Source: Rhodocytophaga aerolata (lineage in GTDB: Bacteria > Bacteroidota > Bacteroidia > Cytophagales > 172606-1). From it: a DNA stretch of 64,000 nucleotides. Made by a program: the position numbers and the translations under genes. The stretch is from positions 1-64,000 of the forward strand of contig NZ_JAUKPO010000021.1 of NCBI RefSeq assembly GCF_030503435.1, written 5' to 3'. How positions within the stretch are numbered: the first letter of the stretch is position 1; every line of letters begins with the position of its first letter. This document shows positions 8,488-17,021 of this stretch, in pieces. The notes beneath the pieces are model-generated. The model was not told where the DNA came from, searched no databases, and saw nothing but the letters and a program-made list of their open reading frames with translations.

Positions 8488-9118
8488 GCAGATCCCGTAA
8501 GTGTTTAAAATTAAATCTTTTAAATGGCACTAGTTGGCCGGTATAAACGGTCGTCTTGTAGTGAGCAAGCAAATGAATAAGTGCTTTCTGATGATTATCT
8601 GTGCTCAGTTCTACACTCGTAAATCTGATATTTTCTTTACTATGTTCAGGCAACTCTCCTTCCATGTATATAGTCTCGTTTATGTCTACCCGCTCTACCT
8701 CATAGCTTTTGTTATCTGGCAACTCAAGCGTTCTGCCTGCTTTTAACTTTGCAACGACCGATGCATTGAGTAAAAACTCTTTGCGTTGCAGCATCATATA
8801 GTCTCCATAAGCTTCCGCTAACCAGCCATACGCCCTTTCAGAAAACAATACTGCCCATAGGTTGCGGTAAAATTTTTCGAAGCTATATTGTATCCGACCG
8901 ATCACTTCAAATGGTTTGTCTTCAAACTGACCCATTGTGCCTAATCGCAAAGGAGACATATCTTCAAGCACAGCTTTTTCCTGTTGTAAAAACTGAGCTG
9001 TACCCTCTGACTTCTGATAAGAGCAGACACATCCAGGACAAATAAGTATAGAAGAAACAGAAGTTTTATAATTTATCTGTTTGGCACAAACCGGACAATG
9101 GAGCGAACTTACTGGCAT
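8474..9118 (-). CDS. DUF4178 protein with zinc ribbon, soluble
   Basis: A 214-aa soluble paralogue of the next gene. It opens with a zinc ribbon (CPVC near residue 8 and CPGC near residue 28) and continues with a DUF4178 core (DKPFEVIGRIQYSF followed by YGWLAEAYGDY). It has no membrane helix. The start lies 19 nt after the speD stop, and the gene end overlaps the longer DUF4178 gene by 14 nt, so the two are probably made together and may form a heteromer. The function is unknown; the link to polyamine synthesis comes from gene context. Confidence 0.82.
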   Translation of the reverse strand: MPVSSLHCPVCAKQINYKTSVSSILICPGCVCSYQKSEGTAQFLQQEKAVLEDMSPLRLGTMGQFEDKPFEVIGRIQYSFEKFYRNLWAVLFSERAYGWLAEAYGDYMMLQRKEFLLNASVVAKLKAGRTLELPDNKSYEVERVDINETIYMEGELPEHSKENIRFTSVELSTDNHQKALIHLLAHYKTTVYTGQLVPFKRFNFKHLRDLRDWI

Positions 9119-9137
9119 ATACTTATATTTTGCAACA

Positions 9138-9491
9138 CTACCTCTTCACTTCTTCCTGTGTATGGCGAGTAGTCTTAAAGAATGCAAGTGTATCCTCAAA
9201 TAGAGCCCTGGTAATGGTGTCATTGTCTTTTTTAAAGTTAGACAAGTATATATCAAAAGTAGCTAGACCATACTCAGGCCAGCTATGAATAGCAATATGT
9301 GACTCTGTGAGACAAATAACACCTGTAAAGCCTGCATCCGGGAAGCTATGAAATACTTCGCCTACACTCGTAAGACCATACTGCTGAATTTTATCTATAA
9401 ACAATGCTCTAACAGGCTCAAAATCCCTTAGTAGGGCATATTGATCCGTGTAAATTTCTGCAAGGATATGTAATCCTGGATTGTACTTCAT
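9138..9491 (-). CDS. speD: S-adenosylmethionine decarboxylase proenzyme (class 1B type)
   Basis: Decarboxylates S-adenosylmethionine to give the aminopropyl donor for spermidine-type synthesis. The self-cleavage site is visible as LTESHIAIHSWPEYG: cleavage between Glu and Ser makes the pyruvoyl cofactor, and the downstream His and the C-terminal Phe-Asp-rich strand are also conserved. The length of about 117 aa matches the small bacterial SpeH/SpeD form. I chose ATG 9491 (MKYNPGLHILAE); a GTG at 9500 would add three residues. It is the first gene of the nine-gene minus-strand operon and would supply decarboxylated SAM to the membrane-anchored synthase three genes after the DUF4178 pair. Confidence 0.93.
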   Translation of the reverse strand: MKYNPGLHILAEIYTDQYALLRDFEPVRALFIDKIQQYGLTSVGEVFHSFPDAGFTGVICLTESHIAIHSWPEYGLATFDIYLSNFKKDNDTITRALFEDTLAFFKTTRHTQEEVKR

Positions 9492-10090
9492 AGCAGACAC
9501 TAATAGTGATACAAAAATGACAACATACTTGCCATCAGCTCACTCCTATTGTTTTTTCGGAAACAGAACAGAAAAACAAGTAGAAGCATTTGTTACTTTT
9601 TGCGGTGAAACCAAAAATAAAGCATTTCATCCTCATGAAAATTGCTACTTTTCTTAAAACCTTACATTTATTTCAATCAAAATCAGGTTGGTTTGGGTTA
9701 CCATTTGACGAAGAATAAAGCTGTAAATACTAGTCATCAAGTATATCAGAAAAGCTTTACACTCTTAGATTAAGAATTAAAAAGCCTCATTTCAACATTT
9801 CAAAATACAGGAAAAATAATAAATGGCACATTTAATTCCCTGGCAAGAAATACATATGGAAACTTAAAGTGAGCCTTGCTAATTATACATCAATATATGT
9901 ATACGCGTAAATATTTTATACCAATTTTGTTGTATTATATTATTTTTTTGTATATTTATACCTATTATTTATGCTCACATTAACTCTCAAAAGCTTATAA
10001 TATGAGTTAATTCACATATATGTTCTCTCTTATTTAACTTTTGTTGTATATAGTTGAATTTATCTTACTGTTGAAATAAACTTGTTACTT
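9492..10090. other. Divergent promoter region, AT-rich, no gene seen
   Basis: About 600 nt separate the divergently transcribed speD and SWIM operons. The stretch is very AT-rich, especially 9900-10080, and must hold both promoters. I see no open frame of value and no convincing inverted repeat operator. Exact -33/-7 elements cannot be fixed by eye. Confidence 0.5.
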
Positions 10091-11431
10091 ATGTCCGAAA
10101 CTCTTACCTATTCTTATCATCAACCCTCCTCTTTACAAAAAGCACATCTACAGGATGAACTATTTTTGGCTAAATACAGCGAAGTAGAAAAAAAAGAAAT
10201 TCCATGTTTTTTCTGGGGCAGCTTAACGGACCCATACATTACAGCCAGATGCTTAATAACCCTGTCTACAGTTGTTAAGTCAAGCTTTAGTCTATCTCCT
10301 TTTCAACTAGCTATGTTGAAAGACCCGATTGTAACAGCAGGAAATGAGAAAATAAGGTTTGAGGGTTTCTCCCATTGCGCTGGAGTGTATGCTAGAGTAG
10401 ATGTATTGCCAGGAGGCTATGATGGAGAATTCTTAGAAAACGGTACTACTAACGTAGATTTTAACCAGCCCATGCTCTCAGCCTTGAGCACCATTCAAAA
10501 AAATGAACGGGTAATGCTTTCAGTAGGTAAGAAAGAAGTCTCCTTGCATAAAGAGAATATGAAGGTAGTGGAGCGGAAAGTGCCATTGCCTACTAAGTGG
10601 ATAAAAGGTCTCACTACTGTACAACTCTATCTATCCCAGTCTGAAAAAGTACTTTCATTTAACCGCATACAAGCCCTTCAGCTTTTTCAGAGCATGCCGA
10701 ATGGTAAACCTAAAACAGATTACTATCTGCAGATGCGTGGAAACACACCGGTATTCTCACCTGTAAAATCCACTTACTCAGTATGTATTGGAGGTGCGCA
10801 CAGGTTAAAGCTGCTGGAACCGCTGCTGCCTCATATTGATAAGCTCTGTGTATTTCCCCATCCTGATATGCAATCTACCAACTGGCAATTGTATTTTGGA
10901 AATGTGCGCTTTTGCTTATCGATCTCCAGAGATGCCTGGCGGGGATTTTCAGGGGAAGGCGCTGCACTTGAATCACTTATAGAAGATGTCCCTGATGAGT
11001 GGATAGATGCAATTGATAAATACAGCTATATTAATCAAGCATTCAATTCAACCCTGTTTGCTATCAATGAAGGTGTAGATTTAAAAACCGTAGGCAACTT
11101 AACTAGCCGTCTGTCTGCGATGGGTTTATTAGGGTACGACCTGGATGAGAATCATTTTTTCTATAGAAGATTGCCTTATAAGTTGGGAAGGATTTTGAGC
11201 TTAAATCCTAGATTGAAAGAAGCAGAGAAATTGCTGGAAGAAGGAAAAGTGGAAATCCTTTCCAGGACAGATACCAGGGTTGAAGCTAATGTGGAGGGAA
11301 GTGGTGTAAAGCATGTAGTGGTTTTAGAAGGAGATCAGGAAAGATGCACCTGCACCTGGTACAGCAAGCATCAGGGAGAAAGAGGTGTATGTAAACACCT
11401 GCTGGCTGTTAAGAAAAAACTAATCAATTAA
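10091..11431 (+). CDS. SWIM zinc-finger protein
   Basis: The 446-aa protein ends with a SWIM motif: C-x-C (CTC) followed by CKH near residue 435, inside CTCTWYSKHQGERGVCKHLL. SWIM fingers bind nucleic acid or protein. The upstream part is mixed alpha/beta with no recognised catalytic motif. I chose ATG 10091 (MSETLTYSYHQ) because the earlier in-frame start only adds a short unconserved stretch. The next gene starts 20 nt after its stop, so the two form an operon. In other bacteria such SWIM proteins travel with DUF6493-like proteins and with MoxR-type AAA ATPases and vWA proteins. No MoxR or vWA gene is present in this window. Confidence 0.82.
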   Translation: MSETLTYSYHQPSSLQKAHLQDELFLAKYSEVEKKEIPCFFWGSLTDPYITARCLITLSTVVKSSFSLSPFQLAMLKDPIVTAGNEKIRFEGFSHCAGVYARVDVLPGGYDGEFLENGTTNVDFNQPMLSALSTIQKNERVMLSVGKKEVSLHKENMKVVERKVPLPTKWIKGLTTVQLYLSQSEKVLSFNRIQALQLFQSMPNGKPKTDYYLQMRGNTPVFSPVKSTYSVCIGGAHRLKLLEPLLPHIDKLCVFPHPDMQSTNWQLYFGNVRFCLSISRDAWRGFSGEGAALESLIEDVPDEWIDAIDKYSYINQAFNSTLFAINEGVDLKTVGNLTSRLSAMGLLGYDLDENHFFYRRLPYKLGRILSLNPRLKEAEKLLEEGKVEILSRTDTRVEANVEGSGVKHVVVLEGDQERCTCTWYSKHQGERGVCKHLLAVKKKLIN

Positions 11432-11451
11432 TCAAATCCTCTGTATCTCTT

Positions 11452-14430
11452 ATGACCCTTCTCGAACTATTTACCTCCCTGTTAGAAAAACAGCAGGAAC
11501 AAAAATTACCTGCGTTGCTAAAAGATCTGACGTCTGCTCAGAAAAAGGAACTAGTACCGCATATTAAGACACTATCTAAGGAGTATTTTGAGTATAGGCC
11601 AGCTATTATTCTCAGTCTAAACTCTTATACACGAAAAGCATCTCCAGTACAAGAAAAAATTTTACGAATAGCCGCTTTTGTATGCTTCAATTATACTGAC
11701 TACAAAAAACATGATACATTCGGCTATATTCTGAACAATCGTATGTTGGAAGATATACTAGAATGGTATTGCCCGGATTGGCTAAGCAGCTACATCAATG
11801 GCTATAGACAAGCCAATTTTATGCACTATCAGTTGACTTACCAACGGTTAATGGAACTAGCAGATAAAGGTTTTATCGTTCCACAAAAAGAATTACTTGT
11901 GAAAGTACTTCCTCAAAGTATTTATGAGCGAAGCGACAATAAAAATGACTGGCAATACAAACCTGAGCATCTGCTTGCTAGTGAAGTCACACTTAAGGAG
12001 CACATCTGGTATCTGTTTGAGCTTGAGTCAAACATTAATTGGAGTAATAGATATATGCGGTTTGATCAGGAATTAGTTAGTGACCAAACGAGCTGGATCT
12101 TTACCTTGATAAGCTTATCTGATGAAGGAAAAATAGACCGTCAGAGATTACTTAAAGAATCTTTACTGGCTACTTGTAAAAACTTCAATAAAACTTTATC
12201 CGGCTGGTTTGCTCAATTATTTACTGCTTTAGCACCTGATAAAGAAGAGTTAATAGGATTACAAGTGGAACTGTTTGCTACCTTTAATTCTCCCCATAGC
12301 AAACCCATTACCACAAGCTTGCAGTATTGTAAAATATTAGCACAACAAGCAAGATTTGATAGCCAGAGATTTTTAGATTACGTGCCCCTGCTGCTTTCTT
12401 CCAAAACAAAAACTATTCTATCTGCTACACTTAGTATTTTAGAAAAGTTAGCAAAAAAACATCCCGGTAGTAGAGAGCAAATATGCTTAGTTTCTAGCCA
12501 AGTATTTATCCATAGAGAAGAAGACTTACAAACAAAAGCGGCCGCTATTATTGAGAAATATGGGGATAGCTCTTACACTGAGTTGCAAGTTGCTTTACTT
12601 CCTTATTATGATTCCATGCTCTCTACACCTAGAACTATACTTAAGCATTTCCTCCACCAAAACGTAGCAGAACCAGATTCTCCACTAAGCTTACCCGAAT
12701 CTTTCCAGCCTATAGTGCAGATAAGCGAAGAAAATCAGATAAAGCCAATTGAGACTATAGATGAATTGATCTACCTGGTTAGCCAGGCTTTTGATAACAA
12801 CGAATCGTTTCATGTGGATGTATTACCTGCTGCACTGATTAATTTACAAAATGAGATAAAAGGCGATGCCATTGCCAAGTTAGCTTCTGCTTTTCAAAGG
12901 GCATATAAGATAGTTTTAGAAGGTTGGCAAAGTACAAGTGGCCACCTGGATCACCTGCTGGCTACATTCTTTATTGACTATGGAAGATGGTTAGTTAAGA
13001 AATATCCCCATGAGACAAAATCAATCCAGGAACTTCACTCAAAATATACGGCTAAAGACGAAGGCTATCTCAAGCAATGGTCCTTCTATAATTTGAGAAT
13101 AGGCAAATTACACGACTGGAAGACATACAATAATGATACGATGTATGAGCCATACAAACAGTTACTGTTAGCTGCATTAGCTAAGATTATAACAGGCAGT
13201 ACATTACCACTTTTGTCTACACCAACGCATACGCCAGGATGGATTGCTCCGGTAGCATTGATTAAGCGGTTAAGCCAGTACCAGAACAAAGGAGTAGTGC
13301 CAGAGCCAATAGACTTTCAGATCGCCCTTTCCAGATGTGCTTTTGAGAATATGGAAGAAGCATTACAGGAAGCTACAAGTAAGCTCTCAGGTGAATACAG
13401 AGAACTGATTAAATTTCTATTAGTAAGAGAATCCCGACCACATGGGCCACTTACACAACAAGTTCTGTGGATGGTTGCTGCCCTTACCAAATCTCCTCTA
13501 AAAACACACGAGGAGTTTGCTCATTTCACTTGCACAGAGTTATCAAGAAATTTTCTGTCTGGTCAGCATTCCTGGAAAACGTATGTTGAGGCCTACACTT
13601 ATGATAGATATGACTATGTAAACCGGAAAACAGTACTAGTGCATGATACAAGAAAACTATTGGAGATAGACAGTAAGGCTACCGGTAAGAGACAAATAGG
13701 GTTGAGCACAATTCTTAAATTTTTCACTGCTAAAAGTGAAGATGAAAAGTTATTTTATGAGCATTTGAAGATCAAGGATCAATATCTGTCGGTAGAGCAC
13801 AATGACATTAAAAGGTTGCTATTACTTATTCCTCATAACCCTGAGCCTATACTTGCACAAATTGCGAACAAATGCTTGAAGTATCCAAGCTATGGAGAAG
13901 CAGGAGACACAAAATTGCTCATTAACACGCTGGAATGCTTACTGGGTATCTGGAAAGAATTTGGTGAAATGGCCCATCTATTTGTAGCCGCTTGTATGCT
14001 GAATTCCGATAAAACAGTCCGCTCCTATGCCGCAGCCATCTGGGTGGAAGGCATACATAAGAATTCAATCAATAGTGAACTGGTAGGTGAAATTCTGGGT
14101 AAGCATGAAAGCATTGAATTTGCCCCTTTGAAACGGTTGATAGATTTGATAAACAGTAACATGATGGGTATTTCAGGAAAGCATACTAAAGCATTAGAAA
14201 ACATGATTACCGCTTTACTTACCCAACTTCTGGACACACCTATCCACAATCATAAAAAACTCCTCCAACTTTATTTGGAAATACTTTCACTCAATAAATC
14301 TATTATCCGAAATACAACAATTATCCATCAACTGAGCGTTTGGAAATCTACAGCAAGTCTACAAACTGTGATTACAACTCTTGAAAAGAAAGTTATAGGT
14401 AAAGAAGAGTACCTACTCTTAACGGCATAA
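11452..14430 (+). CDS. DUF6493-like helical-repeat protein
   Basis: A 992-aa, mostly alpha-helical soluble protein with a repetitive leucine-rich helical pattern suggesting HEAT/ARM-like solenoid structure (for example residues 295-370 and 790-990). No signal peptide, membrane helix or catalytic motif is seen. Size, composition and its place right behind a SWIM protein match the DUF6493 family, which I assign from context and overall resemblance, not from a search. It probably acts as a scaffold in a multi-protein complex with the SWIM protein. Base composition is like its neighbours. Confidence 0.7.
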   Translation: MTLLELFTSLLEKQQEQKLPALLKDLTSAQKKELVPHIKTLSKEYFEYRPAIILSLNSYTRKASPVQEKILRIAAFVCFNYTDYKKHDTFGYILNNRMLEDILEWYCPDWLSSYINGYRQANFMHYQLTYQRLMELADKGFIVPQKELLVKVLPQSIYERSDNKNDWQYKPEHLLASEVTLKEHIWYLFELESNINWSNRYMRFDQELVSDQTSWIFTLISLSDEGKIDRQRLLKESLLATCKNFNKTLSGWFAQLFTALAPDKEELIGLQVELFATFNSPHSKPITTSLQYCKILAQQARFDSQRFLDYVPLLLSSKTKTILSATLSILEKLAKKHPGSREQICLVSSQVFIHREEDLQTKAAAIIEKYGDSSYTELQVALLPYYDSMLSTPRTILKHFLHQNVAEPDSPLSLPESFQPIVQISEENQIKPIETIDELIYLVSQAFDNNESFHVDVLPAALINLQNEIKGDAIAKLASAFQRAYKIVLEGWQSTSGHLDHLLATFFIDYGRWLVKKYPHETKSIQELHSKYTAKDEGYLKQWSFYNLRIGKLHDWKTYNNDTMYEPYKQLLLAALAKIITGSTLPLLSTPTHTPGWIAPVALIKRLSQYQNKGVVPEPIDFQIALSRCAFENMEEALQEATSKLSGEYRELIKFLLVRESRPHGPLTQQVLWMVAALTKSPLKTHEEFAHFTCTELSRNFLSGQHSWKTYVEAYTYDRYDYVNRKTVLVHDTRKLLEIDSKATGKRQIGLSTILKFFTAKSEDEKLFYEHLKIKDQYLSVEHNDIKRLLLLIPHNPEPILAQIANKCLKYPSYGEAGDTKLLINTLECLLGIWKEFGEMAHLFVAACMLNSDKTVRSYAAAIWVEGIHKNSINSELVGEILGKHESIEFAPLKRLIDLINSNMMGISGKHTKALENMITALLTQLLDTPIHNHKKLLQLYLEILSLNKSIIRNTTIIHQLSVWKSTASLQTVITTLEKKVIGKEEYLLLTA

Positions 14431-14514
14431 TTGAATAAATAACAGCCAGTATTCTTCTAATCCTGTGGTATATTTTTATAATTTACTTACTCAACCTAAA
14501 CATTTAATCTGAAT

Positions 14515-15135
14515 ATGACTATTTCTGACAATCTTGAAACTTTTAATGGCAAATCGGTTGTGGATTTTTCTGCTGCAGAAGGTATTACTGAACTGGATGA
14601 AGTTGTATACCGCTTACGCCTGGATTATGAAGATTTTGATAAAGGTAGATCAATCACCGGGCTAATTGAAAGCTTTTGTCAACACCCGAATGCTTCGCAG
14701 GTAAAAGAACTCATTATAGGGGCATATGATTTTGACAGTTCGGTTAACTCAAGCATTGTTGTGGATAGCCTAGTAGTCAACAAAGACATTTTGTCTAACC
14801 TTACTGCTTTATTTATAGGTGATATTACGTATGAAGAGCAGGAAATTTCCTGGATTCAGCAAAGCAATGTAGAACCACTTTTTACAGCTTTTCCTAAACT
14901 TGAACTTTTTCAGATAAGAGGTGGCGAAGGCTTACGCTTAGGAAAACTTTCGCATAACCAGTTGAATAAACTAATAATAGAAACAGGCGGTTTACCCACC
15001 GCAGTAATTAGAGAAATAGGTAACGCACAACTTCCTCAATTAGAGCATCTGGAATTATGGCTAGGTTCTGAAAATTATGGGTTTGATGCCAGTATAGAAG
15101 AGTTTGCGCCCATTTATGCCATCAGGCATATATAA
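14515..15135 (+). pseudogene. STM4015-like leucine-rich repeat protein, 3'-truncated
   Basis: The product resembles the N-terminal two thirds of STM4015-family proteins, which are built of leucine-rich-like repeats: LFQIRGGEGLRLG and LEHLELWLGSENYGFDASIEE are typical. Family members are usually about 300 aa, but this frame stops at 206 aa with an unrelated tail (APIYAIRHI). The break falls near 15110-15135, where sequence from a minus-strand membrane-protein gene begins. It is third in line after SWIM and DUF6493, 85 nt downstream, an arrangement known for the intact set. Probably a broken gene, although the shortened repeat protein could still be made. Confidence 0.65.
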
Positions 15136-15465
15136 GAAGAGGGCGAAAGCCAACACAAATAGATAGGTACTGTAGGTATACAAATAGTTTGCGTTACTGT
15201 CAACAAGTTGCTTTATTTTTAACTTAATCCAATGTCGGTAGATTAGCAGAGAAAGAAGAAATATTACTAATGGAATACTTCTTAAATATTTGTCTCCTTG
15301 ATCATAATCGATATAAAATAAGGATACTATTGAAGCTAATGTCAAAAAACAACAAATAACTAAGTGAAGTGATGGGTAGATTATTGAAGAAACGATACTC
15401 AACTCTGACTTTATTTGCAAAAAGACAGTATACAGAATAACTCCTATTACAATAGTTAGCAGCAT
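15061..15465 (-). CDS. Four-helix membrane protein with chimeric C-terminus
   Basis: The frame encodes 134 aa with four hydrophobic segments (about residues 1-18, 28-48, 60-77 and 92-112). The last 20 residues or so (PDGINGRKLFYTG onward) are encoded antisense to the end of the STM4015-like gene, so the original C-terminus appears to have been lost at the same junction. No family recognised. It may be a truncated remnant; support is the consistent membrane-protein pattern and an ATG with an AT-rich upstream region. Confidence 0.5.
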   Translation of the reverse strand: MLLTIVIGVILYTVFLQIKSELSIVSSIIYPSLHLVICCFLTLASIVSLFYIDYDQGDKYLRSIPLVIFLLSLLIYRHWIKLKIKQLVDSNANYLYTYSTYLFVLAFALFLYMPDGINGRKLFYTGIKPIIFRT

Positions 15466-15598
15466 GCTTTTATCTTTTTTACTATTTTACAGTCATTAGA
15501 CTTGCTTTTATATTTCTGTTTTTACTTGCCACCAATCTTTAGATTAGGTCAATATAACAATTCAAAGAGATTGATACAATAAAAACCATTGTTGTAAC

Positions 15599-15803
15599 AT
15601 TTGTGGGTAAGTGGGTAACCCGAAGGGTTATCCATCTTATCCACAAATAGGCGGCCGGTGCACTAGGCGCTAATAAGGCGGTCAGGTCCTATGGTCCGAT
15701 TCAGTCCGGTCGTTTTTTCTGTGAGAAAGAATCATATAGATTTTCGGGTTTCCAGGCCCAGTATCAAGGTTTCGATGCATGTCTCACTATTACTTTCAAC
15801 AGT
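15599..15803 (+). ncRNA. Structured leader of IS110 element, candidate bridge RNA
   Basis: The 205 nt just upstream of the second IS110 transposase are strongly structured. The first element is a 50-nt hairpin at 15599-15648: outer arms ATTTGTGGGTAAG and CTTATCCACAAAT (13 bp with one G-U), inner arms GGGTAACCC and GGGTTATCC (9 bp with one G-U), and a GAA loop. A second stem pairs GGCCG (15653-15657) with CGGTC about 26 nt later, enclosing GTGC/GCGC. A 5' stem-loop followed by loop-bearing stems ahead of the recombinase matches the layout known for IS110-group bridge RNAs. Donor and target loops cannot be assigned here without element ends. Confidence 0.55.
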
Positions 15804-16845
15804 ATGAACACATTTGCTCACCCTCAAACTTATGCTTTTATCATAGGCACAGATATTTCTAAGGAGAGCTTAGATGTATGCTTGATCCGAGTAGCAGATA
15901 AACAACTCTGCTATCAGAAATTCAACAATAATATGCAAGGTTTTCAAAAGATGAAACTTTGGTTAAAACAATATGGCTGTGAACTTGAGTCCGATACACT
16001 CTATTGTATGGAGCATACCGGATTATACACTAGAAGACTGGTCCATTACTTGTTAAGTAGGCAAGTCGCTGTCTGGTTAGAAACACCCTTGCAAATGAAG
16101 CGCAGTATTGGCCTTGCCAGAGGAAAAGACGATAAAATAGATTCAAGTGAATCGAGAATGATTCACACGCATTCCCAAATATGCTTTCCTACATCAAGAC
16201 AAAGCCATTTTAGTGAATCTAAGTGGACTAACACTGGAAAAGTTGAAAGACTTACAGATCAGTCGTAACCGGCTACTAAAAGCATTAAAAAGTATCAAAA
16301 CCACTGTCAATGAATTACTTTCTGTCGATACTGCTTCCGGTAAAACCATACAACAGCTTAACCGGGATGCGATTCGTGGATTAGAAAAGAGCTTAGAGCA
16401 GGTAGAAGAAAAGATCAGTGAATTTATCGAGCAAGATGAAGCCTTAAAGAAAAAGTACGATCTAGTTACTTCTATTAAAGGAGTGGGTAAAGTTTTAGCT
16501 ATTACCCTTCTGGTTTACACCCAGGGCTTTACTAAAATGGAAGATGGGAGAAAACTTGCCTGTTATTGTGGGGTAGCTCCATTCGAGTATAGAAGTGGCA
16601 CAAGTGTGTTTGGCAAAACAGGGGTATCCAAGTTTGCCAACAAAGAACTCAAACGGATCTTGCACCTGGTCTCGATGAATAGTATCCAATACAATGGCGA
16701 ACTGAAAGCGTATTTTAAGCGAAAGGTGGCAGAAGGCAAGCCCAAAATGAGTGTACTGAATGCTGTCCAGAATAAGCTCTTGCATAAGATTGTAGCTGTG
16801 GTCAAAAGAGGTACACCGTATGTAGAGAAATTGGATAAAATATAG
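15804..16845 (+). pseudogene. IS110-family transposase split by a 20-nt palindrome
   Basis: The N-terminal DEDD domain is readable from ATG 15804: GTDISKESLDV (Asp), CMEHTGLYTRRL (Glu), RGKDDKIDS (last Asp pair). The frame then enters an inserted palindrome at 16147-16166 and reads nonsense to a stop at 16266-16268. In the +1 frame the protein resumes directly after it (RIPKYAFLHQDKAILVNLSG) and continues through a coiled coil and the C-terminal Transposase_20 domain (VTSIKGVGKVLAITLL, CGVAPFEYRSGTSVFGKTG) to 16845. Removing 19 or 22 nt restores one frame of about 340 aa. Everything else is well conserved, so the disruption is recent or is bypassed in some way. Confidence 0.88.
16147..16166. 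repeat. 20-nt palindromic insert in IS110 transposase
   Basis: GTGAATCGAGAATGATTCAC: two perfect 7-nt arms (GTGAATC/GATTCAC) around GAGAAT. It sits at the point where the transposase frame breaks, between codons for DS and RIPKYA. The same design occurs at 18339-18358 in the IS91 transposase, with a covarying base pair in the arms. Confidence 0.85.
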
Positions 16846-16869
16846 CTAAAAACATTTGACTTACTCATA

Positions 16870-16962
16870 GATTTCGGAACAAAGCCACCCAGCGGCGTGG
16901 CTCGATGCGTTAGCACTGCGCTTCAGCAGCGTGCTGACCGGTTGTGGCCGATGTTGCACTAA
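16870..16962 (-). repeat. attC-like structured spacer (site B)
   Basis: Located between the IS110 and IS91 elements. It has several short inverted repeats, including AGCCAC/GTGGCT and an AGCAC/GTGCT hairpin whose loop region carries TGCGCTTCAGCAGC, similar to the loops at 20.53 and 21.09 kb. On the minus strand it begins with GTGCAAC, which matches in complement the TTGCAC at the cassette-like boundary near 19385. The symmetry is weaker than in sites D and E. Confidence 0.4.
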
Positions 16963-17021
16963 ACCTACGGTAGCTTTTGCAGAGTAAATAGAGAAGTTTG
17001 CAAAAAAGTAAACCAACACTT

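Noticed and set aside
16143-16168. Ribosome hopping with matched take-off and landing codons over the palindrome
   Set aside because: The TCA codons on both sides would land in the wrong frame, and the IS91 case has no matching codon pair, so the simple T4 gene 60 model does not fit.
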